64,000 bases of DNA from Xenoacremonium recifei (taxonomy: Eukaryota > Ascomycota > Sordariomycetes > Hypocreales > Nectriaceae). The position numbers and the translations under genes were made by a program. The notes below the pieces were generated by a model. It had not been told where the DNA came from. It saw nothing but the letters and a program-made list of their open reading frames with translations, and made no database searches. Every line of letters begins with the position of its first letter. Within the stretch, counting starts at the first letter, position 1. Of the stretch, positions 43,301-54,410 are shown one piece after another. The stretch is taken from NCBI GenBank assembly GCA_012184525.1, contig WOFQ01000044.1, forward strand, positions 186,001-250,000. The letters are read 5' to 3'.

Positions 43301-44841
43301 GGCTGAAACTCTGAATATCAAATTGCAAAGGGTTCAAATTTCCAACTGGTGTTTTCGGCTTCAGAGCGTGTTCTTGCTGTGACAACTACGACTCTTTCCA
43401 AACCACCGACGAGGACCTGCACGAAGACGAATCTTATATAGAATTCCCAGCCCATGCGCCACGACTCTTTGCAACCAGTGAGATAACCACATTGAAGCTT
43501 ACACTGCCAAGTGAAGTTCGATAACCATCCTTAGCCGGGATCAATCGGACCATGCTTCAAGGTGAGAAGCAGGCCCTCACCGTGGACTCGCTGCCACCTA
43601 GGCCAATCGTTAGGGCTCATGGTCCGAAGCCTGGCGTCCCACGTGGAGGCATGGGGACTTCCTCTTGGTTGTGGACGGTCCCGGCTGGTGGACTTGAGTC
43701 GGGTTTTAGCTGGGTGTCGCGAAGGATCGGGGAACGGGACGAAGTGCGGTGACGGGGCGAAGACCGGAGGTGGTGGGTGCGAAGGCCGGTGGCGCTGGAT
43801 TGGCAACTAGATCAAGCCATGTGGTTTCCCGAAGACGGGCTTTAGACTATTCCTCAGGTTGAATGAATCATGCGTCGTGCAGCTCATGATATTTTGCTTC
43901 ACTAAGTTAAGGTGTAGTTGGCTCAAGGACATCGTCGCTAACAAGAAGTCTTCTAGAGAACCATACCTCTAGTCCTACGACAGCCTCGGGTTTACCGAAG
44001 GCTTCGCTCCAAGAGACGCAGCAACTTAGGGAACCTAATACGATTTCTTTGGAAGAGTTCCTTACATGTTTCCACCAGCTGGTGCGACTCGTTGGAGACA
44101 CCTACTAAAGTTGTCACCCAATTCTCGATTCTGGAAGAGAGCGAATTCTGCGGGACGCACCGGCGTGACTCGTGTTTGTCCTCAGCAAATCGGGAACAAT
44201 GTGATAGTGTCTTGAATTTGAAAAGATGTTATGACGGAGCTGTCGAATTATGGATTCTATGAATCGTATCACGAAAGGCTCAACCTTGTAGACCGGCTCT
44301 GCTCAAACTCTTGCATGCTGTTGATACCCAGTTTTAAAATTCACCGTTGTACAATTTCTTCTCGGATGCCATGAAGCCATCACTGAATCTCAACATACAC
44401 GCCTTGGCCGCGATGAATAGCTTAGAGGCCTCGAATGAATCGACTGGATATTTTATGTCCAACCCTGGGACCAATCAACTCTCGGTCTTAAGCACATGGC
44501 TGTAAACGAACCATCGGGACGAAGTCCGCATCCACAGGAGTGCTTAGTCTGGGGTCTAGGCTGGCTAGCGATGCCACTAGCTTTCTCGAGAAGTGATCTG
44601 ACACACGATGGACTCGCACCTGACTCTTGATTGAACTCTGCTTGATTGGACTGTCGTTTCGATTCTGCCGAAGGAGACCGCCCTGTTTGCGGCGGTAGAT
44701 GAGTCTCTGAGGCAGGATCACTATCGAGTATCGTTACATCTCGGATTGAACCAGGATCCCAGCTCCCAAGGTGCTCAACGAAAAGTGAACTCTGCGGGAA
44801 ACTTGGGCTTGTTACGGCTACGGCTTCGGATTCCGGTGGCG
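43301..44841. other. Intergenic region
   Basis: About 1.5 kb between the divergently transcribed MFS gene and the Zn2Cys6 regulator. Open frames at 43530-43810 and 44453-44896 overlap on both strands and lack domains; nothing is supported. Confidence 0.5.
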
Positions 44842-47066
44842 ATGGCAGACTCTGACGCAGGCCCGACGTCCGCGGTCCGGGCTCTCCGCAATACATTCGG
44901 CGACCCGAAACCGCCAGACATCAGCCGCAAAATTACGGCTTGTGTGGCCTGTCGTAAGCAAAAGGTAACGTTCACGAGATGTAGACGAGCTGATTGGCGA
45001 GACATCGTGCTAAGTGCTGGTTTCAGATAAAATGTCACATGCGGGATGCAAACCCGCCATGCACGCGCTGTAAGAAGAGAGGACTCTCGTGCGTCGTCAA
45101 TCGTAGTCTGCAGATGCTACTGGAGAGCGATGTAGTGTAAGTCACATATAAATCCAACTACGAAAGCCTGGTGTTAAGAGATAGTAGATGGAAGCACTCG
45201 TTAGAGAACAAAGTCCAGAGGCTGCAGGATGCCATCAAGTTAATAGCTAGCCACTCCAATCTTCCCTCTGAGGTCGTTCAAGGCCTTCAACTGGATGAAA
45301 TCGGTCATCTGCAAGATCCATCTTTAGTTCGAGAAGACGCCGGGGATGAGAGTCAGCAAGAGCCTCACCCGTTCGTCTCCCCGTCATCTTCTGCCACCCA
45401 CGACCATCCCGTTCAGCAAGTCAACCACTGGGAGATTGTCATGGACCTAGACTCCGGGCCTGGCGATATCCCAGGCTTTTACATGTCACAGACACCTCAG
45501 ACAGAGCCCTCAGCTGGTACTTCCCCTCAAACCCACCTTGACGACATCGTCACCCGCGGCATCATCACCCTTGACGCGGCCCAACTCTACTTTTCCGAGT
45601 ACCAGAACCGACTCGATCACTTTCCCTACCGTGTCCTCGGGGACTACACCAACGCCAGTCTTAGCCGCATCCGCGAAGCCTCATCCCTCCTCACCGCTGC
45701 TGTTTGCACCGTTGGCGCGTTACACTGCCACTCTCCCTCTTCTGACCGCGATTTCGCCTCCTGCTATCAAGCTTTCACAGCCATGGCTGCCGCTCAAAGC
45801 TTTGCCAAAGACTGCACCGTTGACAAAGTGCGCGCGCTCTGCATCGGCGCCTTCTGGCTCGGGGATCTCTCCTGGCCGCTTGTGGCTTCTGCCGTGCGCA
45901 TGGCCACTGAACTGCAACTACACAAGTGTATGGGGCGTGCACTGGCTGGTGATCGCGCGGCGTATTTACGCACAAGGCTGTATCTGCTGGTATATACGTG
46001 CGATCACCATTTCAGCGTGGCGTTTGGGCGGCCGCCATTGACGCGCGAGTGTGAGACAATCAGGACTGTAAGGAGGTTCTTGAGCTGTCGGCATGCGACG
46101 GAGGATGATTCCCGGCTAGTCAGCCAGGTTCTGCGCTGGAGTTTGTGTTCGAATGTGTTTGATACGTTTGGCGCACACTCGGATCGGCCTCTAAAGGATG
46201 CTGAGGTGCCACATCTCCGGCGGTTTAGTATTGCGCTGGATAGTCTACGGGCTGAGTGGGCAGATAAGTTCCAGCCGAGTGCACATGTTGGAAACTACCC
46301 ACGCAAGGGCGTTGGGTTACAGTATCATTTTGCCCGGCTGTATCTATGCTCACATGCGTTTAGGGGGGCGGGGAGACATGATGCTAGTGCGGCAAACATT
46401 GAGGGATCTTCGGCTGCGACGAGGAGCCACGATATTGCCATGGAGTTGGAAGAGGTGGCTAACTCGGCTGTGTTCTCAGCCATGTCGATCGTGCGAAATG
46501 TTGTCTCAGACCCGGAGATGCAGTCTCACCTTGACGGATTGCCCATCTACTTTGATACCATGATTGCGTTTGCCGTGGTCTTCCTGCTTAAGGTATCGAC
46601 CAACGAGTTCTCCGAGTTTGGCAGGCCAGACATGAAGGAGATCCAGAATTTGCTGGAGCAGCTGATCGTGGTACTGAAGAGAGTAACTTCGGCCATGCAC
46701 CCGCAACACTTATTGGTGCGCATCACGAAAGGCGTCGATGGCTTGTTGAAACGGTCTTTGGAGAAGAGCAGTGGCCCTTCTTCAAAGTCCGCGGCGCCGG
46801 TAACGCGGAGCCAGAGTCAAGGTCAAGCACTGCAACAAACAGACCTAGGTGTTGATCCGTCGGCTATCAGTGAGAGCCAGGGGCAGGGAGATGTTCTTGA
46901 GGGCGGAAACTGGACGGTCGGAGCGATCGATAGTCTGGATCCATGGTTTATGGGGGAGTATGACTTTCTCCTGGACCAGAATATGGGATTCCCCATGGCT
47001 GATGGGCTACTCGAGGGGGGATTTGCAGAAGCCGAAGACACTATAGTTGTAAATCCTGACTCCTAA
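44842..47066 (+). CDS. Zn2Cys6 transcription factor with fungal_trans domain
   Basis: Nuclear regulator. Exons 44842-44964, 45027-45136 and 45185-47066 give 2115 nt, 704 aa. The zinc cluster is ACVACRKQK (exon 1) joined to IKCHMRDANPPCTRCKKRGLSC (exon 2), a canonical six-cysteine cluster. A linker-coiled coil (HSLENKVQRLQDAIKLIAS) is next. The fungal-specific TF domain occupies about residues 180-480 (LYFSEYQNRLDHFPYRVLGD..., RTRLYLLVYTCDHHFSVAFGRPP). Its style is close to regulators such as War1/leucine-regulator type proteins that respond to small organic compounds. The alpha/beta hydrolase gene lies tail-to-tail 620 bp away. The target genes are unknown. Confidence 0.92.
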
Positions 47067-47689
47067 ATGGAGTTAAAGTGTATTTCAGAGCACAACGAGG
47101 GTGATGGGAGTTACCTTACTTCGGAATGTTGTCCCTGCATTGTTCTTTTCCCGGGAGCTGATTGAGACGAGATAGTTTGTGCTTCCGGACTGCTTACTTA
47201 TGCACCTTCCATCTAGGAGAAACGGACGTACTTGTATTCATTCGTTAGAGCTTTGGTCCTGTAAAGAAATACCGAAAGACCGGTACGAAGACCGAAGACA
47301 CAGGTACTAAACATATACACGTATTGTGCGGAGTGAAGACCGATGACTACGGAAAAGCTAGTGGCCTATCATCAAGGCTTCCTAGCGACCTGACATCCAC
47401 TCAACGCACACAACTACGTTCCAACCTTCTGATCATTGACATCGGATCTTTCACAGCCATTAGCTTAGCGCTGATGCATTGTGTACAGCATCGTGGTTGA
47501 CAGAATTCAAGTAACAACCTGTGGACATCGACTTTTTTTCACGGATAAGAACTGGCTGAAAAGAGAAAAATGCTTTGATTTACTCTAGTAGATGAATACC
47601 CTACACTAGAACAAGGCTAGATACCCGGCGCATGGCATCGATATTCTTGGAATTATTTTCTATGATGCAGAAGTATAGGATGAAAGCTG
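47067..47689. other. Intergenic region
   Basis: A 620-bp stretch between convergent genes with no gene or clear element. A short direct repeat of the type gaccg(a/g)(a/t)gac is scattered at 47275-47345. Confidence 0.45.
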
Positions 47690-48829
47690 TCATCGGAGGA
47701 GTTCGTATAGTTCTTTCTTCAACTCTGACGCGGTATCAATCAGTTGGACCACTTTCTCTGCAACTTCACGAGAAGACCTTTCTCCTATGAAAAAGAAATG
47801 GTTCCCTGTTGCAGGCATAATCAACCTATCCGGAGCGGATTGTACGAGTTCTAGTATCCTTTTCCACTTCGTAGGATCTCGTACTTTTGATAGTCCTTGG
47901 CTTTGAAGGACTGTCTCCAGGTGATAAGTAAGGAGAAACCCCCAGGCAGCCTTGTCTCCAAGAGCATGGCTGGCATCAAGAATGCTCGTCGGGTAGAACC
48001 CCGATATGAGCGGGGAGTTTGCGACATCCAGTACTGCAGTGTCTTCTTCGTGTGGGACTTCGTCCGGAACAAAAGCACCTTGCCCATCATATTTAAGCCT
48101 TAGTCCAACCAAGTTGATTGGTGATCCTCCCATGTACTCGCGCTCATAGATATTCCTAGGAATTATTGGGTCCAGGCCCCCGTTCAAATCTGCCATTTCT
48201 TCCACTTGCTGATAGAACGCATCTGTGTGAGGCGGAATGCTGAAGTAACCTGCTGCACTGCAGGTGAGCCCTGGGTGAAGTGGCCGAATACTTGACAGGC
48301 CGGGTGTAGCAGCGAAAGCTATATACTGCTGGACATCTAGTCCGAGTTCTTTGGCTGAAGTATTGAATCGAACAACCATACGGCCTGCCATGCTCCATGA
48401 TATTAAGACTACAGAGCGCGTTAAGTTGTGCTCCTCAATGACCTTTTTCGTGGTCATAGCAGCTTGTCGGCCCCAATCTTGGATGCGAAAGGCCGGCGCT
48501 GTCAAGGGCATAACTACTGGCGTCGTTTCAAGAGGATAGGACAACGAAAGGACTCCGAAACCAAGTCTTGTTAACCAATGAGCCAGGAAATTCTTGGGGT
48601 TTGACCCATCGTGCCCGCCATAGAAGACCCGAGCCAGATGGAGCCCTCCAGTGATGCAGACGATTAAAGGCGTATTTGCGCCCTGGCTGTCTGGGTTTTC
48701 GGCTCTTTGATAATTATATATCGTAGGAAACCCAGCGATGGTGTCAAAGACCTCTCCGGCGTATAGCGGAGAAGTTGGAGATCCGTTGGTTGCACTCATG
48801 CTGATGACACGTGTCGTCCTCGCCGACAT
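47690..48829 (-). CDS. Alpha/beta-hydrolase family protein
   Basis: A single-exon protein of 379 aa (or 369 aa if translation begins at the second ATG, 48799, MSATNGSPTSP). The fold is shown by PLIVCITGGLHLARVFYGGH (strand and oxyanion region), then LISWSMAGRMVVRF with the Ser of SWSMAG at the nucleophile elbow (GxSxG with Trp in place of the first Gly). The late GNHFFFIGERSSREVAEKV carries the likely catalytic His, with D or E between. No signal peptide. Such hydrolases occur in many fungal accessory clusters; the substrate cannot be named. Confidence 0.82.
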   Translation of the reverse strand: MSARTTRVISMSATNGSPTSPLYAGEVFDTIAGFPTIYNYQRAENPDSQGANTPLIVCITGGLHLARVFYGGHDGSNPKNFLAHWLTRLGFGVLSLSYPLETTPVVMPLTAPAFRIQDWGRQAAMTTKKVIEEHNLTRSVVLISWSMAGRMVVRFNTSAKELGLDVQQYIAFAATPGLSSIRPLHPGLTCSAAGYFSIPPHTDAFYQQVEEMADLNGGLDPIIPRNIYEREYMGGSPINLVGLRLKYDGQGAFVPDEVPHEEDTAVLDVANSPLISGFYPTSILDASHALGDKAAWGFLLTYHLETVLQSQGLSKVRDPTKWKRILELVQSAPDRLIMPATGNHFFFIGERSSREVAEKVVQLIDTASELKKELYELLR

Positions 48830-49346
48830 TCGAATTCCTTAGATAACGTAGCAAGAGATGAACTACGGATAGATCCAATGGTTGAAGAAAATCGCAACTA
48901 TACTCATGACGGAATGCGCGATAAATGCTTCCAACTTGGTCCTAAAAGTTGACACGAATAAAATCCTTCGGGGGAGGGGTTGCTGGCTAAGGCAGCTATA
49001 GGTAAGACAGCATGTGCTAGGGATCGTCTAGTTGCCGAGGTCGGCATTTTGATACTCGTTGCTCGGCATTTAATGTTCAAACGTAATCAGATCACGGGTA
49101 TGATACCAAGGTCCTCGCTTATTTGGAGGCAATGAGCCACAAAACAAAACGGATTCACTCCTGTATTATTAACTCAATACGGAATATTTGGCAGCGAATG
49201 AGGCGTGTAGCACCACAATTTGAATATGCTATGATAGGCTTAAAATAACAACCTCGTCTGAAGTATCAAATGAACAGATCTATTAATGAATACCGCTGTT
49301 ATGTAGATCACATGTGTATCATCACGATGGCATGACAGCTCCTAAC
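48830..49346. other. Intergenic region
   Basis: A 517-bp AT-rich region that includes the promoter side of the hydrolase and the 3' side of the sugar transporter. No gene is seen. Confidence 0.5.
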
Positions 49347-51017
49347 TTAGGCCTGCTCATCGTGTGCGAATTGGTGTCCTTTCTCTGATTCTTCGATTGA
49401 GCCCAGTAGATCAATAATAGGCGGAAGCTCCCGGGCGACGCGGACTGGACCAAAGGCCGATTCGGAACGAAGAAAGATTTCGTCAATCTCTTCGAGGGCT
49501 CTGCCTTGCGTCTCAGGGTAAAAGAGGTAGATGACAACGCACCCGGCAGCGCTGGTCGCGGCAAAGACAATGTTGTACCTCCATTCGATGTTGGCGAATG
49601 CTACCGGCGTGACCTCGGCCACCATGAAGTTGAAGAGCCAACTTGTTGCAGCTCCCATGGCAGTGACTTTGTGACGGATGCCCAAGGGAGCAACCTCAGC
49701 CCCGTACATGAAGGGAATAATGAACATGCCAATCGGGAGGCTGTACATGGCCCAGAAGTAAAAGAAGATAGCAGCACGAGCAGCGGATGTCTTTGCCAAA
49801 TTGCTCGACAGGCCCGCCACAGCAGCTTGGGCGACACACATGCTAGCTGTTGAGAAGATCATCAGCTTGCGGCGGCCAAAACGATCAACAACGAAGATGG
49901 TAGTCAGTGCGCCTAAAGCCAAGGTTACCTGCAGGCAGGCAGAGAAGATTCGAGCAGCACTGCCTGAGTATCCAAGCGTATCCTCGAAGATGGAAACGGA
50001 ATAGAACGCAATGACGTTGATGCCGGTCATCTGAGTGATCATGGTACTGCTAACTGCAAGCAATAGTCTGTGGAGGTGGCGGTTCTTGTTCATCGAGAAC
50101 GGATTGGACGAGTATTTGTGGCGGTGACCAGCGTCTCTTGCAATGGCAGCATGAATGATCGCAACTTCTCTTGCGACCTCTGCATCGTCAACAAATCGGC
50201 CCATCAGGCGAGCCGTTATCTGAGCGGCTTCTTCCATCCTTTCTTTCTTTACTAGCCATCTGGGTGACTCTGGCAGGAATGGAGTTAATGAGAGGATGAT
50301 GGCGATGAAGACCATCTGTAGAGCAATGGGAAACCTCCAAGACACGGAGCCCGTCGTGTAGAACATGCCGAAATTAACCCATGAAGCAACGGCAAGACCA
50401 CTCAAGGCAAACACGCCTTCGACGACGACGAGCTGACCGCGCTTCTGGGCACTGGCGGTTTCGCTGACGTACATCGGAACCGTTCCTGTGTAGAGACCAA
50501 TGCCGAATCCTGTACACGATTGTCAATCGCTGGGAATGCGGCACAAAGTATTTGCCTTGTAACATACCAGAGACAATCCTTCCAACGAGGATCTGTGCAA
50601 GTGAGTAGGTAGAAGCTTGAATGGCTACACCTAGGGTGCAAACAGATCCAGCCACCAACATTGTCTTCGGGCGTCCGAGCCTATCACCGACGACGAGGCA
50701 AGAAAGGGCACCCATAGCAGAGCCAGCTTCTAGGATGGCCACCACGAGTCCTAAGACAGACTGTTAGCGAGTGACCGAGGCCCATAGATAGCATTAGGGA
50801 ATCCGCAGGGAGACGAACCCAAGATTGTCGCATTGTGGGATTTCTGAGAGCCAGTGGTATTCACAGTATCGACGGCTGGGATGGCAGACAAGAAGCTCGG
50901 CAAGGTAGTGAAGCCATTCATCAATGATTGGTTGTAACCTTGAACGAAGAAAGCCACGGCGCACACCACAGCGATGACGCGCTGAAGGCTTTCGCCCCGT
51001 AAGCTTTGAATGCCCAT
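49347..51017 (-). CDS. MFS sugar transporter (hexose/quinate type)
   Basis: Plasma-membrane sugar:H+ symporter. Three exons (50819-51017, 50568-50750, 49347-50509) total 1545 nt, 514 aa. Sugar-porter signatures are GDRLGRPKTMLVAG after segment 2, the GRIVSGFGIGLYTGTVPMYVSE motif reached through the second intron, PESPRWLVKKER between segments 6 and 7, ITQMTGINVIAFYS in segment 7 and YLFYPETQGRALEEIDEIF at the end. A short N-terminus and an acidic C-terminus are usual. It could take up pentoses released by the xylanase and arabinofuranosidase, but substrate is not readable from sequence. Confidence 0.93.
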
Positions 51018-51854
51018 CCTGCAAGATGTTCTTCCGAGGGGTTGTTTTGCCTAAGAAGAAGAGGGGAAGAAGATTTTTGTGATCGGCATTTTATGTGTGG
51101 ATGATTCACACCCGTTGGTTCCTCGCTTAGCAGTGCGAAAGGCTTTCGGCGTCACTTCTGGGAATAACGTGGGGACGTAGCCTGGGGAGAATCTGGGGAC
51201 GAAGGCTCAATTTGTTCAAGTGGATGATCCTTCCGGCAAGACGTTTCCGATACCGCAGTGACGAATGAATCTCTAAAAAGTCATTCTAAGGGGGTAGGTA
51301 ATGAAGTTTTAGCCACGAAGTTCCCTTGTTTGCAAGTTTGTCTCGAATTCATCTTGAACATGGACCCAATACTGGCCACTAGGGACTTCGATGGCGTAAT
51401 ATTGCACGACGACACGGGTATTGTTGTATCTCAAATCATTTAAGGTACTCGACACTTAAATAAGGATATGATAGCTTTATAATTCATAAGTTGATTAGAT
51501 ATTAAAGGTTACCTAACCGGCCGACTCAGAACAAAATGTATAGTTTTACGAAGATTATCTTCACCGCACAATATCCTCACCGCCTTTTAGATACAAAGAT
51601 GCAAGGTTCGCGTAAGGCACAATGCAAGGTACCTCACAAGGCAAACCCGGTAATGCACCTCATCTCACGTTAGGCACCAATGCGAGTATGCTTTGAGTTT
51701 CTTCGAAAAGCACTTCGAGATTAGGCCCTCAGCTTGGTCCATTAAGTATTCTTATGACCATCAATATCTTCAATTTTTCAACTTGATCATATGCTGTTTA
51801 CCAAGGCTGTCTTCTATCTTCTGTTTGATGCACCTCGATAGCCAATTGGTTGCC
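51018..51854. other. Intergenic region
   Basis: AT-rich region between the divergently transcribed sugar transporter and the HET gene. It includes a short internal repeat of the type cgcacaatatcctcaccg / caaggtacctcacaagg around 51570-51650. No gene. Confidence 0.45.
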
Positions 51855-54119
51855 ATGTCCGTCCCCATCGCAAGCGATCCGTACTACAAGTATCCTCCGC
51901 TTGCTGAGAGGCACATACGGCTGCTCAAGATACACGACCCTTGGATAGACCTTCTACCGGGCGAGCGACCCGACATTTTTGGAATGGTCCAAGTTACTTT
52001 CGAAGACTATGAGATCTCCTCCTGCCCCCCTTACATTGCGCTCTCTTACACGTGGGGAGAACCAACTCAAATTGCGGACCCGAAGTTGCGCATGTTCACA
52101 AAAGAGCCCAGGTGCTATCCTGTCGTCTGTCAAGGCAAACTGATTCGCGGCACACGCAATCTACGCGACGGTCTTATTCACCTTCGATTGATGCAAAACC
52201 AGAGGCACATTGCTCCCGAATTGTACTTCAGCGCGGAAAAGGAGACCTGGGCTGAACTTGGCGGAGGAAAGCCCGAGATGTATTGGATCGATGCCCTCTG
52301 CATTAATCAAGAAGACCCTAATGAACGTTCCGCTTAAGTGGCATTAATGGGTTCCATCTACAAAAACTGTACAGTTTGTCTTGTCTGGCTTGGGGTACAT
52401 GATGACTTCACTGAAATGGCATTCGAAGCTATTTTCAAATCCTTGGTTCAGACTACTCTTCCGGACAATGCACTTCCTATGTTTGAGAAAACCAAGCTTA
52501 GACGTTCATTAGTTCAGCAGTATCTAGCTAGTATCACTCGAGCTGAACTTCGGGCCATTGCGATTCTATTCTCACGAACATGGTTCTCAAGACTCTGGGT
52601 AGTCTAGGAAGTTGTTGTGGCCCCAAAGGTCTGGTTCCTATGCGGTACATTCTTTATCGACTTCTTCTATCTTCATATGTCTGCAGGGCGTTTTCATGAT
52701 AGCAATATCTTGATGTCGCATGAGTGGGAAATGATACAAGACCTAAACCAGTTTGGTTTGGATATTGCAGCTCCAGACGCTCCTCGCTTTAACTCTGCAA
52801 TGAGTTTCTCCACGGTGCTGCCATGGTTACAGGCCGATTTTAATGAAGGGAAAAAACGTGACTTCGTGCAAATTATATATCTTTTGGCAAGTCACAAAGT
52901 CACTGAGGGAAGGGACGGGATCTACGCTATCCTGGAGATCACTGCCGAATTCGATACGAAAACGGGCCGAAACCGAGCCATAAAGCCGAATTATTGTCTT
53001 CCTGAGAGTCAAGTGTTCACTGATACAGTGAAGCCTGTCTATTCAGTCACAAACAGTCTTTGTTTCTTGCATCTGGTAGGCGCGGAGGGGAGTAGGACTC
53101 TCCCAGGACTGCCCAGCTGGTGTCCAAATTTCAATCGCAATAGACTTGGATACAAAATTTGGGAGAATTATCAGCCGCTAGCACACTTAGCTATGTGCGT
53201 GGGATCTGATCGACAAATCTTTGACATAGAATTTCGGGATAAATTTCTTCTCGTTGACGCTATCCCCTATGACAAAGTATCCCACGCGGACTCACGAGAC
53301 CTGCCAAGTGCCGGGATTTGTGACCTCCTTCAGTTCCTCCTTGATTCAATTGTCGACCCTGTGGCGTTCTTGGATGATCTATGGAGGACAGTTCTGGAAG
53401 ATCATCTCGAAACTCTCACCCCGGTACCAGCGGCGGCACTTTTCTTCTTTCCAACAGCTTGCATCCACTTTTTGACCATTGATGCAAAGATGTCGGTAGA
53501 TCAAGAAACAATGTTCCAAGATTCTGGACCGTTAACGCGTGCGTTGCAAAGGGAACTCAACCATATGATACGTCTGGTCCGAGCATTTCGACGATTGAGT
53601 CCCGCGAGCAATCTCACCCTCCCGAGCGAGATAACCTTACGTTGGCTTATAGAGGCCATAACTACAATGGATTGGCAGGTGGCTTTACTCATGGCCCAAT
53701 TCCAGGAGCTGTGTGTAATTCCTCCGCGTGCGAGAATAGCAGGTCTCGAACAAGAACTGGATGAATTGATAAATTTAAATATCGAGGCACACATCCCCGT
53801 TTGGAATGTATGGGCAGAGCATCTTCTACGATTCTACATGGAGGATTTTTGGCGCGTCGTCACATTGAGGCTTGAGAAACTCCATTTCTACTTGACTGGA
53901 TCTCAACAATTGGGTTGCATAGCCGATAGGCCCAATGTAGGTGATGAGATTTGGATGCTATATGGCCTTGACGTCCTGGCCATACTCAGACCCAAAGGAA
54001 ATGGCGTCTATTCGTTCTGCGGCACCACATATATCCAAGGCGACTTGATATCTGATAGGCTGGACCCAATGGGCTTTGCCAATGGTGAAGGCAAGGTGCG
54101 AAGAATATGTATCGAGTGA
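51855..54119 (+). pseudogene. HET-domain gene (HET-6 type) with two in-frame stops
   Basis: A continuous 755-codon frame interrupted only by TAA at 52335-52337 (codon 161) and TAG at 52605-52607 (codon 251); the frame is unchanged across both. The HET domain is recognisable: PPYIALSYTWGEP, MYWIDALCINQEDPNERS-stop-VALMGSIYKNC, then WFSRLWVV-stop-EVVVAPKVWFLCG. In homologues these stop positions are Gln (AQV/KVALMG and VVQEV). Each stop is therefore a C-to-T change in a CA dinucleotide (CAA to TAA, CAG to TAG), the context favoured by RIP. The remaining 500 codons are intact to the family C-terminus (GDEIWMLYGLDVLAILRP...VYSFCGTTYIQGD). No intron can remove either stop. The start at MSVPIASDPYYKY is chosen; an upstream ATG at 51693 is possible. 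Confidence 0.82.
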
Positions 54120-54410
54120 GAATATTTGCTCTAGCGGTGCATAGTCAATATTCTGAATCACGATTTTTGAAACAAAAGATTAGACAGTCTGAAAGCCTCT
54201 TAATTCGTACATCGAAGTCTTTTTAATCTCCTCTCCTATATTACTGATGATGAATGCGAAGCTCTGAACCTAGATGGACCCTATCCCGATGCAATCATGT
54301 GTTCAATCGTCCTTACAAACTGTGTGTTTTTTAATTTCTGGTCCTCACCCGTCGTTACCTCGTTCAACTTTTACAAACACAATAGCGGCCTAGACGGGAA
54401 GTTCTTTTTC

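Noticed and set aside
52325..52345. Splicing as an explanation for the TAA in the HET gene
   Set aside because: No GT..AG pair of realistic intron length surrounds the stop without removing conserved HET motifs, and the frame is unchanged on both sides.
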